The position numbers were made by a program, and so were the translations under genes. The notes beneath the pieces are model-generated. The model searched no databases, had not been told where the DNA came from, and saw only the letters and a list, made by a program, of their open reading frames with translations. Positions 34,080 through 44,759 of a stretch of 64,000 nucleotides of DNA are shown here, in pieces (within the stretch, counting starts at the first letter, position 1; every line of letters starts with the position of its first letter). The DNA lies in assembly GCA_039519185.1 (NCBI GenBank), contig CM076849.1:103373077-103437076 (forward strand), in the 5' to 3' direction. This DNA is from Astragalus membranaceus. Lineage: Eukaryota > Streptophyta > Magnoliopsida > Fabales > Fabaceae.

Positions 34080-36083
34080 AATTTTTCTTTAGGAAACAAC
34101 CATCATACTGAAGTTCAATTTGTCTTTAAATTTGTTTTAGCATAGCATTGCTTTACCATAAGCTTGTTTGGATAAACTTTTCAACAAACAGTTATAGAAA
34201 AATGAATTTCAAATGATCCTACAATGATTATGAGTCATCTAACTACATCATAGATTTCTTCACTTAAAATAAAGAAGGAGAAACATCATGATTTTGTAGT
34301 TTGATCCTATCTTAGCATGATTTGAGTGTTTAGTATCATTCTTTGCTTTATTTGTCGATTCTCATGGTTACAGGATTTATATTTGGACCAAAATGAACAT
34401 CACAGTAAAATAACACCCCAGGACCATCTGGAACTTGCTCTGAGGCCTGTTCAAGGAAGTGGAAGAGATATAGCTTCTAAAACGGAGGTATTTTTTCATT
34501 TCTTGATTTAGTCATTCCATGAAGCATTTGTTGTAGTATACTTGATCATTTTTGCATAAGTTGTGCTATCATCTCCCACTAAGTTTTCTTTTTAATGTAA
34601 TTATTCAAGAGTGAAGCTCAAAGGAAGCTAGAACTGACCAGGTGCAGACAGACAGATCTAGCAGATAATCTAGCATCATTTAGAAAAAAATGTTAGTAAA
34701 AAGCACTAGAAAGACATTTTTGTTTTCAAATAAAAATGCATGTTGTGTATTGATTTTCACTTAGCTGCCCCTTTTACAGGTAATAGGAAATCATGACTAA
34801 CAAATAAATTCTAGAAATTTCCTAACCTATATAATATCGTTATAGAATTCTAATTCAACTGTAGTTATGTTTCAATTGCTCAAGTTAGCTCCATAAAAGT
34901 TCTTAGATTCATTGCTGCAAAAGTAACTCGATTGTTTAGAAAATAATAGTTGTTGTCCCTTTTTATTTTGCATCAATATGCCCACATTGAATTGAAAGTT
35001 GTTCCTTTAGCTTTTGGGTGACGGAGTTGCTGAAGGAGCACCGCTTTTGGATGTTGATTGGGGGTGAAACACTGGTTCTTCACATATGTTATGCTCCAAA
35101 GATTGCTTTTGTTACACTTCCGAAGGGATCATTTCATCGTACTTGGTGATTACACATGTATGTTTGTGGTTTAGATTTTCATGAATTTGTTCCCCATCGT
35201 TCTTGAATCAACTTCTTTTCTCAATTTTTTTGTTCTTAGATCCTTTTCAAATATATTTCTAATTTTGAGAAGTTTACTTTTCCAAGCACTATACCTAGAC
35301 TAGGTTTTTGATAAATAAGTTATGAAATTTTGTTTTTATAGTCTTTTCAACATATCTTTTGAGAGTTTGTTCACATCTTATTTTGAAAACTTTTGTTCTA
35401 GAAAACCATATTCTTAGATCTTCGTAAACATTTCTCAATATTAAAATATTTACATATTTAAATACTTGTCAAAGCTAGGGTTTTGAGAAATAATTTTTGA
35501 AACTTCTTTTTTCCAAAACCATTTTCTTATATCCCTTTTAAATATCTCTCAATTTTAATAATTTGACTTTTGCAAACACTTTGTCAAGGGCTCAAAGCTA
35601 GGTTTTTGAGAAATAATTTCTGAAACTTATTTTTAGAGTTTTTTTAACTTGTCTTTTAAACTTTTTTGACGTCTTATTTTGAAAACCTATCTCTCAGAGA
35701 TCATTTTTAAATTAAACTTTATTCATAACTTCTTTTCTTATAAGTTCTTAGATCCTTTTTACTTTTTTTGTTTGAAAAGTTTTATTTTGCTAACACTTTG
35801 TCTGGACTAAGGTTTTGAGAAATCTAAAGACAATAAATCTTGAGGAGTCAGTCTCCAACCCAGCTCTCCCGCCATCAGATTCTCATTCTATCATTCCTTT
35901 TATTTTGTTTTTTTCCTGATTTTGCTATCTAGAAAACTAAAGTAATATCACTAATTATGAATATTGTAGTTGATAATCATATTTGTCATTAATGAGCATT
36001 CTGTTCTTAATGAGAAAAATACAAACTATTGCTTCTATGGTTCTCTTTGTCACCCACTGCATTCCAGCGAGAAATTCAAGGCT
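34080..36083. repeat. Duplicated block C, long second copy
   Basis: It matches 22725-25258 except for a deletion of several hundred bases in the GAAAACTT tandem array (joined near 35500). It ends at TTCAAGGCT, the exact point where the GTACGA array starts. Confidence 0.8.
34374..34487 (+). pseudogene. Exon-like 38-codon segment, copy 2
   Basis: It has the same acceptor, donor and length as the segment at 23014-23127, again without a stop. Changes are few (for example D to Q near residue 6 and R to Q near residue 16). Its parent gene is unidentified. Confidence 0.45.
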
Positions 36084-37438
36084 GGGCCAAATCGTACGAT
36101 TTGTTTCGAATTGGTGCGAAATCAGACGAAATGGTATGAATAAGTACGAAATGGTATGAGCTACTACGAATTCGAAAAAATGGTTCGAAATCGTACTATT
36201 TATACAATATGTTCCAAATCGTACGATTTGGTACGACCTGGTACGAAATCATACGAAATGGTATGAAATGGTACAAACAGGTACGAAATCATACGAACTG
36301 GTACGAACAAGTACAAGTTTGTACAATATGGGCCAAATCGTACAATTTGGTTCGAACTGGTATGAAATCACACGAAATGGTACGAAATGGTATGAACTCG
36401 TATGAGTTTGTACAATATGGGCCAAATAGTACGATTTGGTCCGAACTGGTACGAACAGGTACGAAATCGTACAAAATGGTATGAATTAGTACGAACTCAA
36501 AAAAATGGTACGAAATCGTACCAGTTTATACAATATGGGATAAATCGTACGATTTGGTCCGAACTGGTACGAAATCACACGAAATGGTATGAAATGGTAC
36601 AAACGGGTACGAAATCGTACAAACGGGTACGAACTCAAAAAAATGGTACGAACTCGTACGAGTATGTACAATATGGGCCAAAACCTACGATTTACTTCGA
36701 ACTGGTACGAAATCACACGAAATGGTATGAAATGGAACAAATAGGTACGAAATCGTACGAACTGGTACGAACTCGTACATGTTTGTACAATATGGGCCAA
36801 ATTGTACAATTTGGTCCGAACTGGTACGAAATCACACGAAATGATATGAACAGGTAGGAAATCGTACGAAATGGTAAGAACTCGTATGGGTTTGTACAAT
36901 ATGGGCCAAATAGTACAATATGGTCCGAACTGGTACGATTTCAAACCATTTTCAAACAGGTACGAAATTGTACGAACTGGTACGATCTCGTAAAAAATGG
37001 TACGAACTCGTACGAGTTTGTACAAAATGGGCCAAATTGTACGATCTGGTCGAAACTATTACGAACGGGTACGAAATCGTATGAATAATAGGAACTCAAA
37101 AAAATGGTTCGAAATCGTACTAGTTTATACAATATAGGCCAAATCGTACGATTTGGTCCGACCTGGTACGAAATCACACGAAATGGTACAAACAGGTACG
37201 AAATCGTACGAACTAGTATGAACTCGTACGAGTTTGTACAATATGGGCCAAATCGTACGATTTGGTCCGAACTGGTACAAAATCACACGAAATGGTATGA
37301 AGTGGTACAAACAGGTACGAAATCGTACGAACTGGTACGAACTTGTACGAGTTGGTACAATATGGGCCAAATCGTACCATTTGTTCCGAACTGGTACGAA
37401 ATCACACGAAATGGTATGAGTAGGTACGATTACTCACC
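36083..37438. repeat. Two-level tandem repeat: 10-bp steps in units of about 119 bp
   Basis: GGGCCAAAT, the unit marker, recurs near 36083, 36330, 36419, 36675, 36794, 36903, 37029, 37135, 37245 and 37364, with weaker copies at 36210 and 36537. Within units the words GTACGAAATG, GTACGAACTG and GTACGAGTTT follow each other every 10 bases, some inverted (TCGTAC). Long open frames on both strands here (WYEIVRNG-like) come from the repeat and are not genes. Such arrays occur as subterminal repeats of CACTA-type transposons, but no CACTA end was found. Confidence 0.9.
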
Positions 37439-37439
37439 A

Positions 37440-37492
37440 GTTTTCCATAAGCATTCCACAAGAGAAGGATAAATCACATATGTATAAATTTT

Positions 37493-37582
<90 letters not shown>

Positions 37583-37671
37583 CCTTTCTCTTGTATACCA
37601 CCCCAAACTTAGAATGTTGCTATTCCATGAGCAACCCGAAACTTAGAAGTTTTTCCCACTCACATACATTT
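37440..37671 (-). mobile_element. Athila-like element remnant: tail fused directly to a primer site
   Basis: 37440-37669 resembles 39260-39456 of the neighbouring element (CAAGAGAAGGA, TTCCTTTCTCTTG, CACCCCAAACTTAGAATG). It then joins straight to a primer site, so all of gag and more has been deleted. The (TA)n tract here is 82 bp, against about 20 bp at the matching place near 39318-39340. Confidence 0.75.
37497..37578. repeat. (TA)41 microsatellite
   Basis: An uninterrupted TA run of 82 bp. The short Tyr-Ile open frame across it is a by-product. Confidence 0.97.
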
Positions 37672-37685
37672 CGGCAACGGCGCCA
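37672..37685 (-). other. Primer-binding site, tRNA-Asp type
   Basis: Minus strand reads TGGCGCCGTTGCCG, six bases from the LTR end at 37692. This is the usual Tat/Athila primer word. The same site lies at 41369-41382. Confidence 0.85.
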
Positions 37686-37691
37686 AAAACT

Positions 37692-38798
37692 TGTTAGAAT
37701 TTCGGCAAGTGTACTGAAACGTTGCAAGTAATAGTAAAAACGGTAAGAACCGGTCGTATCCACAGGGATTGGAATCAATATCAATAGGCAAGTCAATTAA
37801 TTCTTAGAAGCGACAATTGAAATACAAGGGAATATCGATTAATTTGTAAAGTGTGCGAAATAGAACGTTTCGAAAATAAAGCAAGATAAAAGCGATTAGG
37901 GATTGACTCCCCTCCCCTATGCTATCACATGACCTTCAATCAATCTCAAGTAATGATCCAATTTACCAGATTCAATTCACTAATTAAGGTTAAGGACACT
38001 CCCTTGCCTCAAAACCCCTTTTCCCTAATTGTGAAACCCTAATTCCTTAAGTGATTCAACAATAGGCAAAGCATTACACATGAGAAATAAAGAATTCACA
38101 AACCTAATCCCATATTCCTATGATCATCAAGTTTGTGACCTAAAACCCCAAATCAAGCATACAAACCCATATTCCTATGGTGATTATAAACCCTAAATCA
38201 ATACAACTATCATATGTAATTGTAAAGCATTAAGAATAGAGGCATAGACAATTGATAAATTAAACAAAAACTGAGTTGATCATAACAAAACATTCATAGG
38301 ATAGTTTTGGGGAGAGTCATCTCTCCCTAATCTAAAGAAATTAGTTACACAACATCTTAGGAGTAGAAATCAAGAGTAGAAGAAGATTACACAAGGAGGA
38401 ATCCATTAGAACCTTCAAACCCTAAAATCGCATCCCAGACGAAGTGCCGGATGTACTGCTTTTCTCTCCTTTTTTTCCTCGCCGTTTTTCCTTCCAGCGC
38501 TGCTCCTGTGCGTCCTTTCTTTTCAATTCCCTCCAATCTTAATCCTTGAATTCTCCATGCCTTTTTTTCCATGCCTCCTGATTCCTTTTTTTTTTAATTC
38601 CAGCCCACATGCATTCTCTTGGGCCCATAAATAAATTTGTCATTTTTCCTCTAATTGGATTTGCCAATTACACCTCCACTCCTACTACATAAAACTAAAA
38701 CTATGCCAAATTCCTTAACGATTGGCTGAATCACACATAAAATAACCGACATTTTGGCTATAATTGAACAAAAAAATACATATGATAATGAGTCATCA
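37692..38798 (-). mobile_element. Athila-like LTR, left copy, 1107 bp
   Basis: It runs TGTTAGAATTTCGGC ... AATGAGTCATCA on plus, so on minus it starts TGATGACTC. A polypurine-like tract (AGTTTGGGGTTG on minus) abuts its right side and a primer site its left side, so it is shared by two bodies. It is close to the right copy at 41389-42454 but differs by scattered substitutions and indels. Confidence 0.85.
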
Positions 38799-40066
38799 CA
38801 ACCCCAAACTTAGATTTTTGCTTGTCCTCAAGCAATCACCCAATTCAGGCTGTGGCAATTTGATATTCAGCTTTCACATATTTCACATACCAATAGATAC
38901 TTCAACACATCAGAAAATATCATCCAACATAATATAGTGACAAGACAATTGAATTGGAAAACACAAGATCATATAGAGGCAAGCAATCTCAAGTCCTCTC
39001 TTTTTCACACATCTCACTAATATTTCTCTCTTTGAGGTGTTTAGGGTATTCGCTCAATTCACAATATCTGCATCATCGTTTCATAGGCTTGAACAAGTTC
39101 TATACAAATCTATACACATGAAATGCACGCACACTATTTGAGGACTTAAAGGTTGTAACGAGGCTTAGGTAAGGGTGGATAGTATTTGCATAAGTAGGTT
39201 ACACACTTGGAGTTAGGCCTACTTTTCTTTTTGTCAACTTCAACAATCCCACTTACTTACCTATTTCCCCAAAGCATTCTACAAGAGAAGGAATTTCATA
39301 TATATAATTTTTTTTTGTATATGTATATATATATATATTTTCTCTTTTTTTTTCTTCTTTTTCTTTGTATGTTCCTTTCTCTTGTATACCACCCCAAACT
39401 TAGAATGTTGCTATCCCATGAGCAACCCCAAACTTAGAATTTTTCCCCACTCGCATACTTTTGTCTACCTAACTCCAAGTTAAGAAACAACTAGGCATTT
39501 GATTTATGGAAAATAAAAGAAAAAAAAATAATTAGGCTCAGAAGGGCCAATCAAAGGATAAATACTTATTAGGTGGTTCGAAAGGCTCTGGGTTGCCAAA
39601 AAGAATTGCCTCAGTGTGTATGTAAATCACATGCAAGATAGTTAAGCACAAGTTCAAGTTCTGCAGAATAATGCAAGCAAGGAATACACCCAATGAATGA
39701 TATAGGTGTTTGGGCACAAACCTCACGGCTGGGAAGGTAAGATATGGAACTCTCGAAAGCCTGCCCACAGATGATCTAGATCTTCCTCAACTTTTGTCTC
39801 GACCACTGACACCACCTGATGATAAAATTTGATTTGAAAGTAATCACATGGTAGCTCCACCATGGGTTGCCTCCCATGAAGCGCTTGTTTATCGTCCTAA
39901 GCTTGACGTCTGCAATTCCACTATCAAGGTGGAATATAAGACACAAAGAACACATCATCCTTCTTCTTTCGTTTCTGGGGCAAGAATATCATGAACTTGA
40001 AGTATAATTGCAGATGCTTCCATACCCTCTCAAGGTGAAGGATGACGAACAAGGCAGAGAAGGAAT
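38799..40066 (-). mobile_element. Non-coding 3' region of the Athila-like element
   Basis: It begins at the polypurine tract (38799-38811) and continues through tail sequence; 39260-39456 recurs at 37440-37669. No protease, reverse transcriptase or integrase motif was seen, so gag is followed directly by tail. Confidence 0.7.
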
Positions 40067-41358
40067 CTAAATATCGATCAAGCTCTTCATTCTTGCCTTG
40101 CTGCTCGAAAGATTAGTAGGGAAAATGATTTGTTGGGTTATTTCTTGTTGGATTTTCACACCTTCCCAACATTGGGAATTTTGAGCTTCCCTCCAAACTA
40201 TGTGATCCTCCCCTTCAATCTTTTTTTGGCTAGACTTCACAACTCCCTCACTTTTTTCACTTAACTCGTTTTCGACTCCTCCATTTTTCTTTTTCAACTT
40301 CTCCCTCAACACCTCAGTTTCACTACTCTCCTTTCCGGACTTGGGTTTGGTCACTTCAACGGGATTCAGCTCTCTACCACTTCTCAATGAAATAGCATTA
40401 CAACTTTCATACTTGAAGTTATGATTAGTACTAGCATGAGCGCCACTGTTAGATGTTTCTGCAAGCTTTCTTGATAACTCCCTAATTTGAGCCTCCAAGT
40501 TCTTCATCGAGGTTTCATGGTTTTTCTCCATAATTTTCATTGCTTGCTCTTGACAGTGAAAAGTGGTCTGAGTCATTTGCAGGCATTGTTTCAGAGCATC
40601 TTCCAAACGAGTTCCATGGTCATGAAGTTGCATTACTTGAGGAGTTGTTGGAGTTTGAGATCTAACTTCCAAAGCAGCAGCCACTTGTTTGGTGAGAGAT
40701 TCTATTTGGAGAGACATTAGATTTTGTTGATCCAATATTGCACTATTAGAGTCCAACTCCAACATACCCTTCTTAGCTACAGCTCCACGGTCATTTTGCA
40801 ATTTGTACTCATATGAAGTCATATCCTCTACCAGCTGTTTAGCTTCCTCCCAAGTTTTAGTATCTAAGGACCCTCCTGCTGAGGCATCTAACATCATCCT
40901 GGTTTGAGGTAGCAATCCATGACAGAAGGTTTGCAACTGCAGGAAATCATCAACACCATGCCCTGGACATTTTTTCAATAACAGCTTAAATCTTTCCCAG
41001 GAATCATATAGGGACTCTGAATCCCATTGTGCAAAGTTGTAGATTTCTGCTCTCTTTTCAAGGTAACTCCAAGCATTGACAGTTCCTGGTGGGAGAGTAT
41101 TCAACCAATCTTTTGCCCGGCCTGTTAGGGTGAATGGAAGCAGGCGCACTTTCTTGGAATTTTCATCAACCCCCTCAGGATATGTGGTTCCACAAATCTC
41201 ATGGAACTAGGATAAGTGTTGGTTGGAATCTTCAGCATCTGACCCTAAAAACTGCTCTGATTTCAGTGCGGTGAGAATGGATGACTTGATGGCAAAGGTG
41301 GCAGCCCACACTGGTCGAAAGGTGTAAGCCTGAATGCCCTGATTTCTCCTCCCAAAGT
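40067..41358 (-). pseudogene. Athila-like gag of a non-autonomous element, one stop
   Basis: On minus the gag core reads RLLPFTLTGRAKDWLNTLP, then SLYDSWERFKLLLKKCP, FCHGLLPQTRMMLDASAGGS and EEAKQLVEDM, the typical retrotransposon Gag order. A single in-frame TAG at 41207-41209 splits it; upstream the same frame continues with AIKSSILTALKSEQFLG. Between WSYLEKR and FAQWDSES the usual stretch of about a dozen or more residues (FFP-type) is missing, an in-frame deletion. A coiled-coil-rich C-terminal part follows and ends at 40067 without a zinc knuckle or protease. The start codon was not found; the frame runs up towards the primer site. Confidence 0.75.
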
Positions 41359-41368
41359 CACTACATTT

Positions 41369-41382
41369 CGGCAACGGCGCCA
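41369..41382 (-). other. Primer-binding site, tRNA-Asp type
   Basis: Minus strand reads TGGCGCCGTTGCCG, just downstream of the LTR end at 41389. It belongs to the gag-bearing body to its left. Confidence 0.85.
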
Positions 41383-41388
41383 AAAACT

Positions 41389-42454
41389 TGTTAGAATTTC
41401 GGCAAGTGTACCAAAACGTTGTAAGTAATAGTAAAAATGGTAAGAACCGGTCGTATCCATAGGGATTGGATTCAATATCAATAGGCAAGTCAATTAATTC
41501 TTAGAAGCGACAATTGAAATAAAAGTGAATTTAGATTAATTTGTAAAGTGCGCGAAATAGAACGTTTCGAAAATAAAGCAAGATAAAAGCGACTAGGGAT
41601 TGACTCCCCTCCCCTATGCTATCACATGACCTTCAATTAATCTCAAGTAATTATCCAATTTACCAGATTCAATTCACTAATTTAGGTTAAGGACAATCCC
41701 TTGCCTCAAAACCCCTTTTCCCTAATTGTGAAACCCTAATTCCTTAAGTGATTCAACAATAGGCAAAGCATTACACATGAGAAATAAAGAATTCACAAAC
41801 CCAATCCCATATTCCTAGAATCATCAAGTTTGTGATCTAAAACCCCAAATCAAGCACACAAAACCATATTCCTCTGGTGATCATAAACCCTAAATCAATA
41901 CAACTATCATATGTAATTGTAAAGCATTAAGAATAGAGGCATAGACAATTGATAAATTAAACAAAAACTTAGTTGATCATTACAAAGCATTCATAGGATA
42001 GTTTTGGGGAGAGTCATCTCTCCCTAATCTAAGGAAATTAGTTACACAACATCTTAGGAGTAGAAATCAAGAGTAGAAGAAGATTACACAAGGAGGAATC
42101 CATTAGAACCTTCAAACCCTAAAATCGCATCCCAGAAGAAGTGCCGGATGTACTGCTTTTCTCTCCTTTTTTCCTCACCGTTTTTCCTTCCAGTGCTGCT
42201 CCTGTGCGTCCTTTCTTTTCAATTGCCTCCTGGTTCCTTTTTTTTAATTTTTTTTTAATTCCAGCCCACATGCATTCTCTTGGGCCCATCAATAAATTTG
42301 TCATTTTTCTTTTAATTGGACTTGCCAATTACACCTCCACTCCTACTACATAAAACAAAAACTATGCCACTTAACGATTGGCTGAATCACACATAAAATA
42401 ACCGACATTTTGGCTATAACTGAACAAAAAAATACATATGATAATGAGTCATCA
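41389..42454 (-). mobile_element. Athila-like LTR, right copy, 1066 bp
   Basis: It has the same ends as 37692-38798. It acts as the 5' LTR of the gag body, yet on its right side (42455 onward) another polypurine tract and tail follow, so it too is shared. Confidence 0.85.
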
Positions 42455-42682
42455 CAACCCCAAACTTAGATTTTTGCTTGTCCTCAAGCAATCACCCAAT
42501 TCGGGCTGTGGCAATTTGATATTCAGCTTTCACATATTTCACATACTAATAGATCCTTCAGCACATCAGAAAATATCATCCAACATAATATAGTGACAAG
42601 ACAATTGAATTGGAAAACACAATATCATATAGAGGCAAGCAATCTCAAGCCCTCTCTTTTTCACACATCTCACTGATATTCA
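42455..42682 (-). mobile_element. Tail of a third Athila-like body, truncated
   Basis: It matches 38799-39018 closely (CAACCCCAAACTTAG onward) and then breaks off near 42683 at CTCACTGATATT, where unrelated sequence starts. Confidence 0.8.
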
Positions 42683-43056
42683 GAAAGCACTAAACCTATC
42701 TAAAGAGTCACCAAGGCATGGAAGCCAAGGGTTTCCTCTTTTTATTACATAAATTAAAATAAAAACATTAAAATCTTCAGCAAAAATCGTCTTCACCATC
42801 CAGCCTGTTTTTATCCATGATAATAACCGAATCTGAAATAATGGCACGAATAAAAGTTGTAGAAATCTTTCTTATCTTTCCAACGCATCAAGAAACGCAC
42901 CAATCAGACTTCTAGATCTCGATAACGAATCAAAACAAGACAGATGTTTCATTGTTTAGTAAAATCAATTTTTCAACAGCTCCAATTTTTTCACCATGAG
43001 CTTGATTTTATTTTTGTCAAGGGCATCTATTGTAGGTTGTCATCAAAATCTTAACC
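42683..43056. other. Short non-coding stretch, no feature recognised
   Basis: It joins the truncated Athila-like tail to the Tat pol fragment. It may be part of either or of a lost element. Confidence 0.4.
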
Positions 43057-43059
43057 GCC

Positions 43060-44463
43060 ATGAAGGCTCAGTACGTGGAGATAAAAGGGGATTCCCAACT
43101 GGTGATCAAACAAATCACTGGGGAATACAAGTGTTACAGCGCAAAGCTCAAGCAACTACGGTCCTCGGCTTAGAACTTGTTAAAGTTGTTTGCCGATGTC
43201 GTGATCATATACGTCCCTAGAAACGAGAATCAAGAGGAAAACGATTTGGCCCAACATGCTTCGGGGGTACCAGTTGAGGCTTACCCCGCCGATGCCTGGA
43301 TTGGAGTGTTGTCAGAATACCTCCGTAACCCGATAACTGGCGCTAACTTTAAGGTCAAGCAAAGGGCGCTCAAATACATCATGATAGGAGACGAGCTTTA
43401 CAAGAGAAGCGCCAATGGGGTATTGTTACAGTGCCTCAAGAGGAATGATGCTTATATGGTGATGCCTCCGGTACATGCGGGGATATGTAGTGCCCACGGG
43501 TCTGGCCCCATCATGAAGTGGCCTATCTATAGACACAGTACTATTGGCCGATGATCACGGCCGACTGTTAAACCTTGTTAAACCTTGGCCGTTCATAGGG
43601 TGGGCCATTGACCTAATTGGCAAGATATACCCTCCAGGCTCGAAAGGTCGTAACTTCATTATTGCAGCTACTGATTACTTCACCAAATGGGTGGAAGTTG
43701 TACCCCTGGGGAGTGTTAATCAGGTCGTGGTGATCAAATTCATAGAGAACCAAATCATATATGGGTTTGGGATCCCTGAGACCATCACAGCCGATCAAGG
43801 AACAATGTTCACAGGAAAACAAGTGGTGGCCTTTGCCCAGAGTATGGCACTAAGATGAGGCACTCGTCTCCTTATTATGCCCAGGCTAATGAACAAGCCG
43901 AGGCTACCAATAAAATCATCATCGAGCTCATCAAGAAAAACATAGAGGATAAGCCTCGACGATGGCATGAATTCCAAGTCTACAGCCACGGGGGCAACTC
44001 CCTATCGTTTGTTTATGGTCAGGATGCTGTACTACCACTTGAGAATAGTGTGGCATCATTGAGAGTGGCCCGACAGCATTCTCTTAGTATGGATGAGTAC
44101 CAACAAGCCATGCTGATGGGGTTAGACTCGATTGATGATAACAGACTGGCTGCCCTCAGCAGGATAGAGATAAATAAAGCCAAAACGGATCGCGCCTACA
44201 ACAAGCATGTCAAGCCAAAAAAGTTTGTTGAAGGTGACCTTGTTTGGAAAACTGTTCTTCCACTAGGGAAGAAAGACCCCAAGTTTGGCAAATGGTCCTC
44301 GAATTGGGATGGGCCCTATATCATAAGCGAAGTATTCAACGGAGGAGTGTACCGTCTTATTACGTTAGACGGAGAAGAGTTCGAAACAAAACTCAACGGC
44401 AAATATCTTAAAGCATATTATCCCACTGTATGGGAAAGTATGCAAGGAAAGGGAGATTGGTAG
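43060..44463 (+). pseudogene. Tat-lineage pol fragment: RNase H end and integrase
   Basis: The frame from 43060 encodes the end of RNase H (EIKGDSQLVIKQITGEY), a stop at 43171-43173, then VPRNENQEENDLAQHASG. The integrase zinc finger is incomplete: the Cys pair is deleted around 43550-43570 together with a frame change. The core keeps its Asp in AIDLIGKIYPPGSKG, its Asp in ITADQGTMFTG and its Glu in AEATNK. A second frame change is at about 43857. The C-terminal part (DRAYNKHVKPKKF, LVWKTVLPLGKKD, GPYIISEVFNGGVYRL) is uninterrupted to 44463. Reverse transcriptase and everything before it are absent. Confidence 0.85.
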
Positions 44464-44477
44464 ATGGAAATGAGCAT

Positions 44478-44560
44478 TGTCAGGGTGGCGGGCCACATAC
44501 CGGCGGCCTAGTAAGAAAATCCCAATTGTCAGAGTAGTACGCCACACACCGGCGACCTAG
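44478..44560. repeat. Tandem duplication of about 59 bp after the integrase stop
   Basis: GCCACATACCGGCGGCCTAGT and a diverged second copy (CCACACACCGGCGACCTAGT) follow each other. This is typical spacer between pol and the tail in Tat elements. Confidence 0.65.
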
Positions 44561-44759
44561 TGAAAACCAAAGGATTTTCGAAGGAGAATACTTACCTCTC
44601 CGCTGCCGAATTCTACCCCTCCACAAATTCGGGCATCTGTAGGTTTGTCAGCGTGTCGATGGAAGAAGGAACGACCGGACCCAAAGCTGCTACCATTGAG
44701 GAATCAGCTATTGGAGGAGTAGCAAAAGGACCTACCAGAAGAGAATACAACCTGCCCCA

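Noticed and set aside
36209..37472. Long open frames on both strands with WYEIVRNG-like repeats
   Set aside because: They are forced by the 10-bp repeat and show no start, promoter or domain.
37480..37731. Tyr-Ile rich ORF
   Set aside because: Product of the TA microsatellite.
41207..41493. Separate small genes upstream of the Athila-like gag
   Set aside because: One frame is simply gag upstream of its stop codon, and both overlap the primer site and LTR.
43544..43858. Separate host gene on plus
   Set aside because: It is the integrase core of the Tat pol fragment in a shifted frame.
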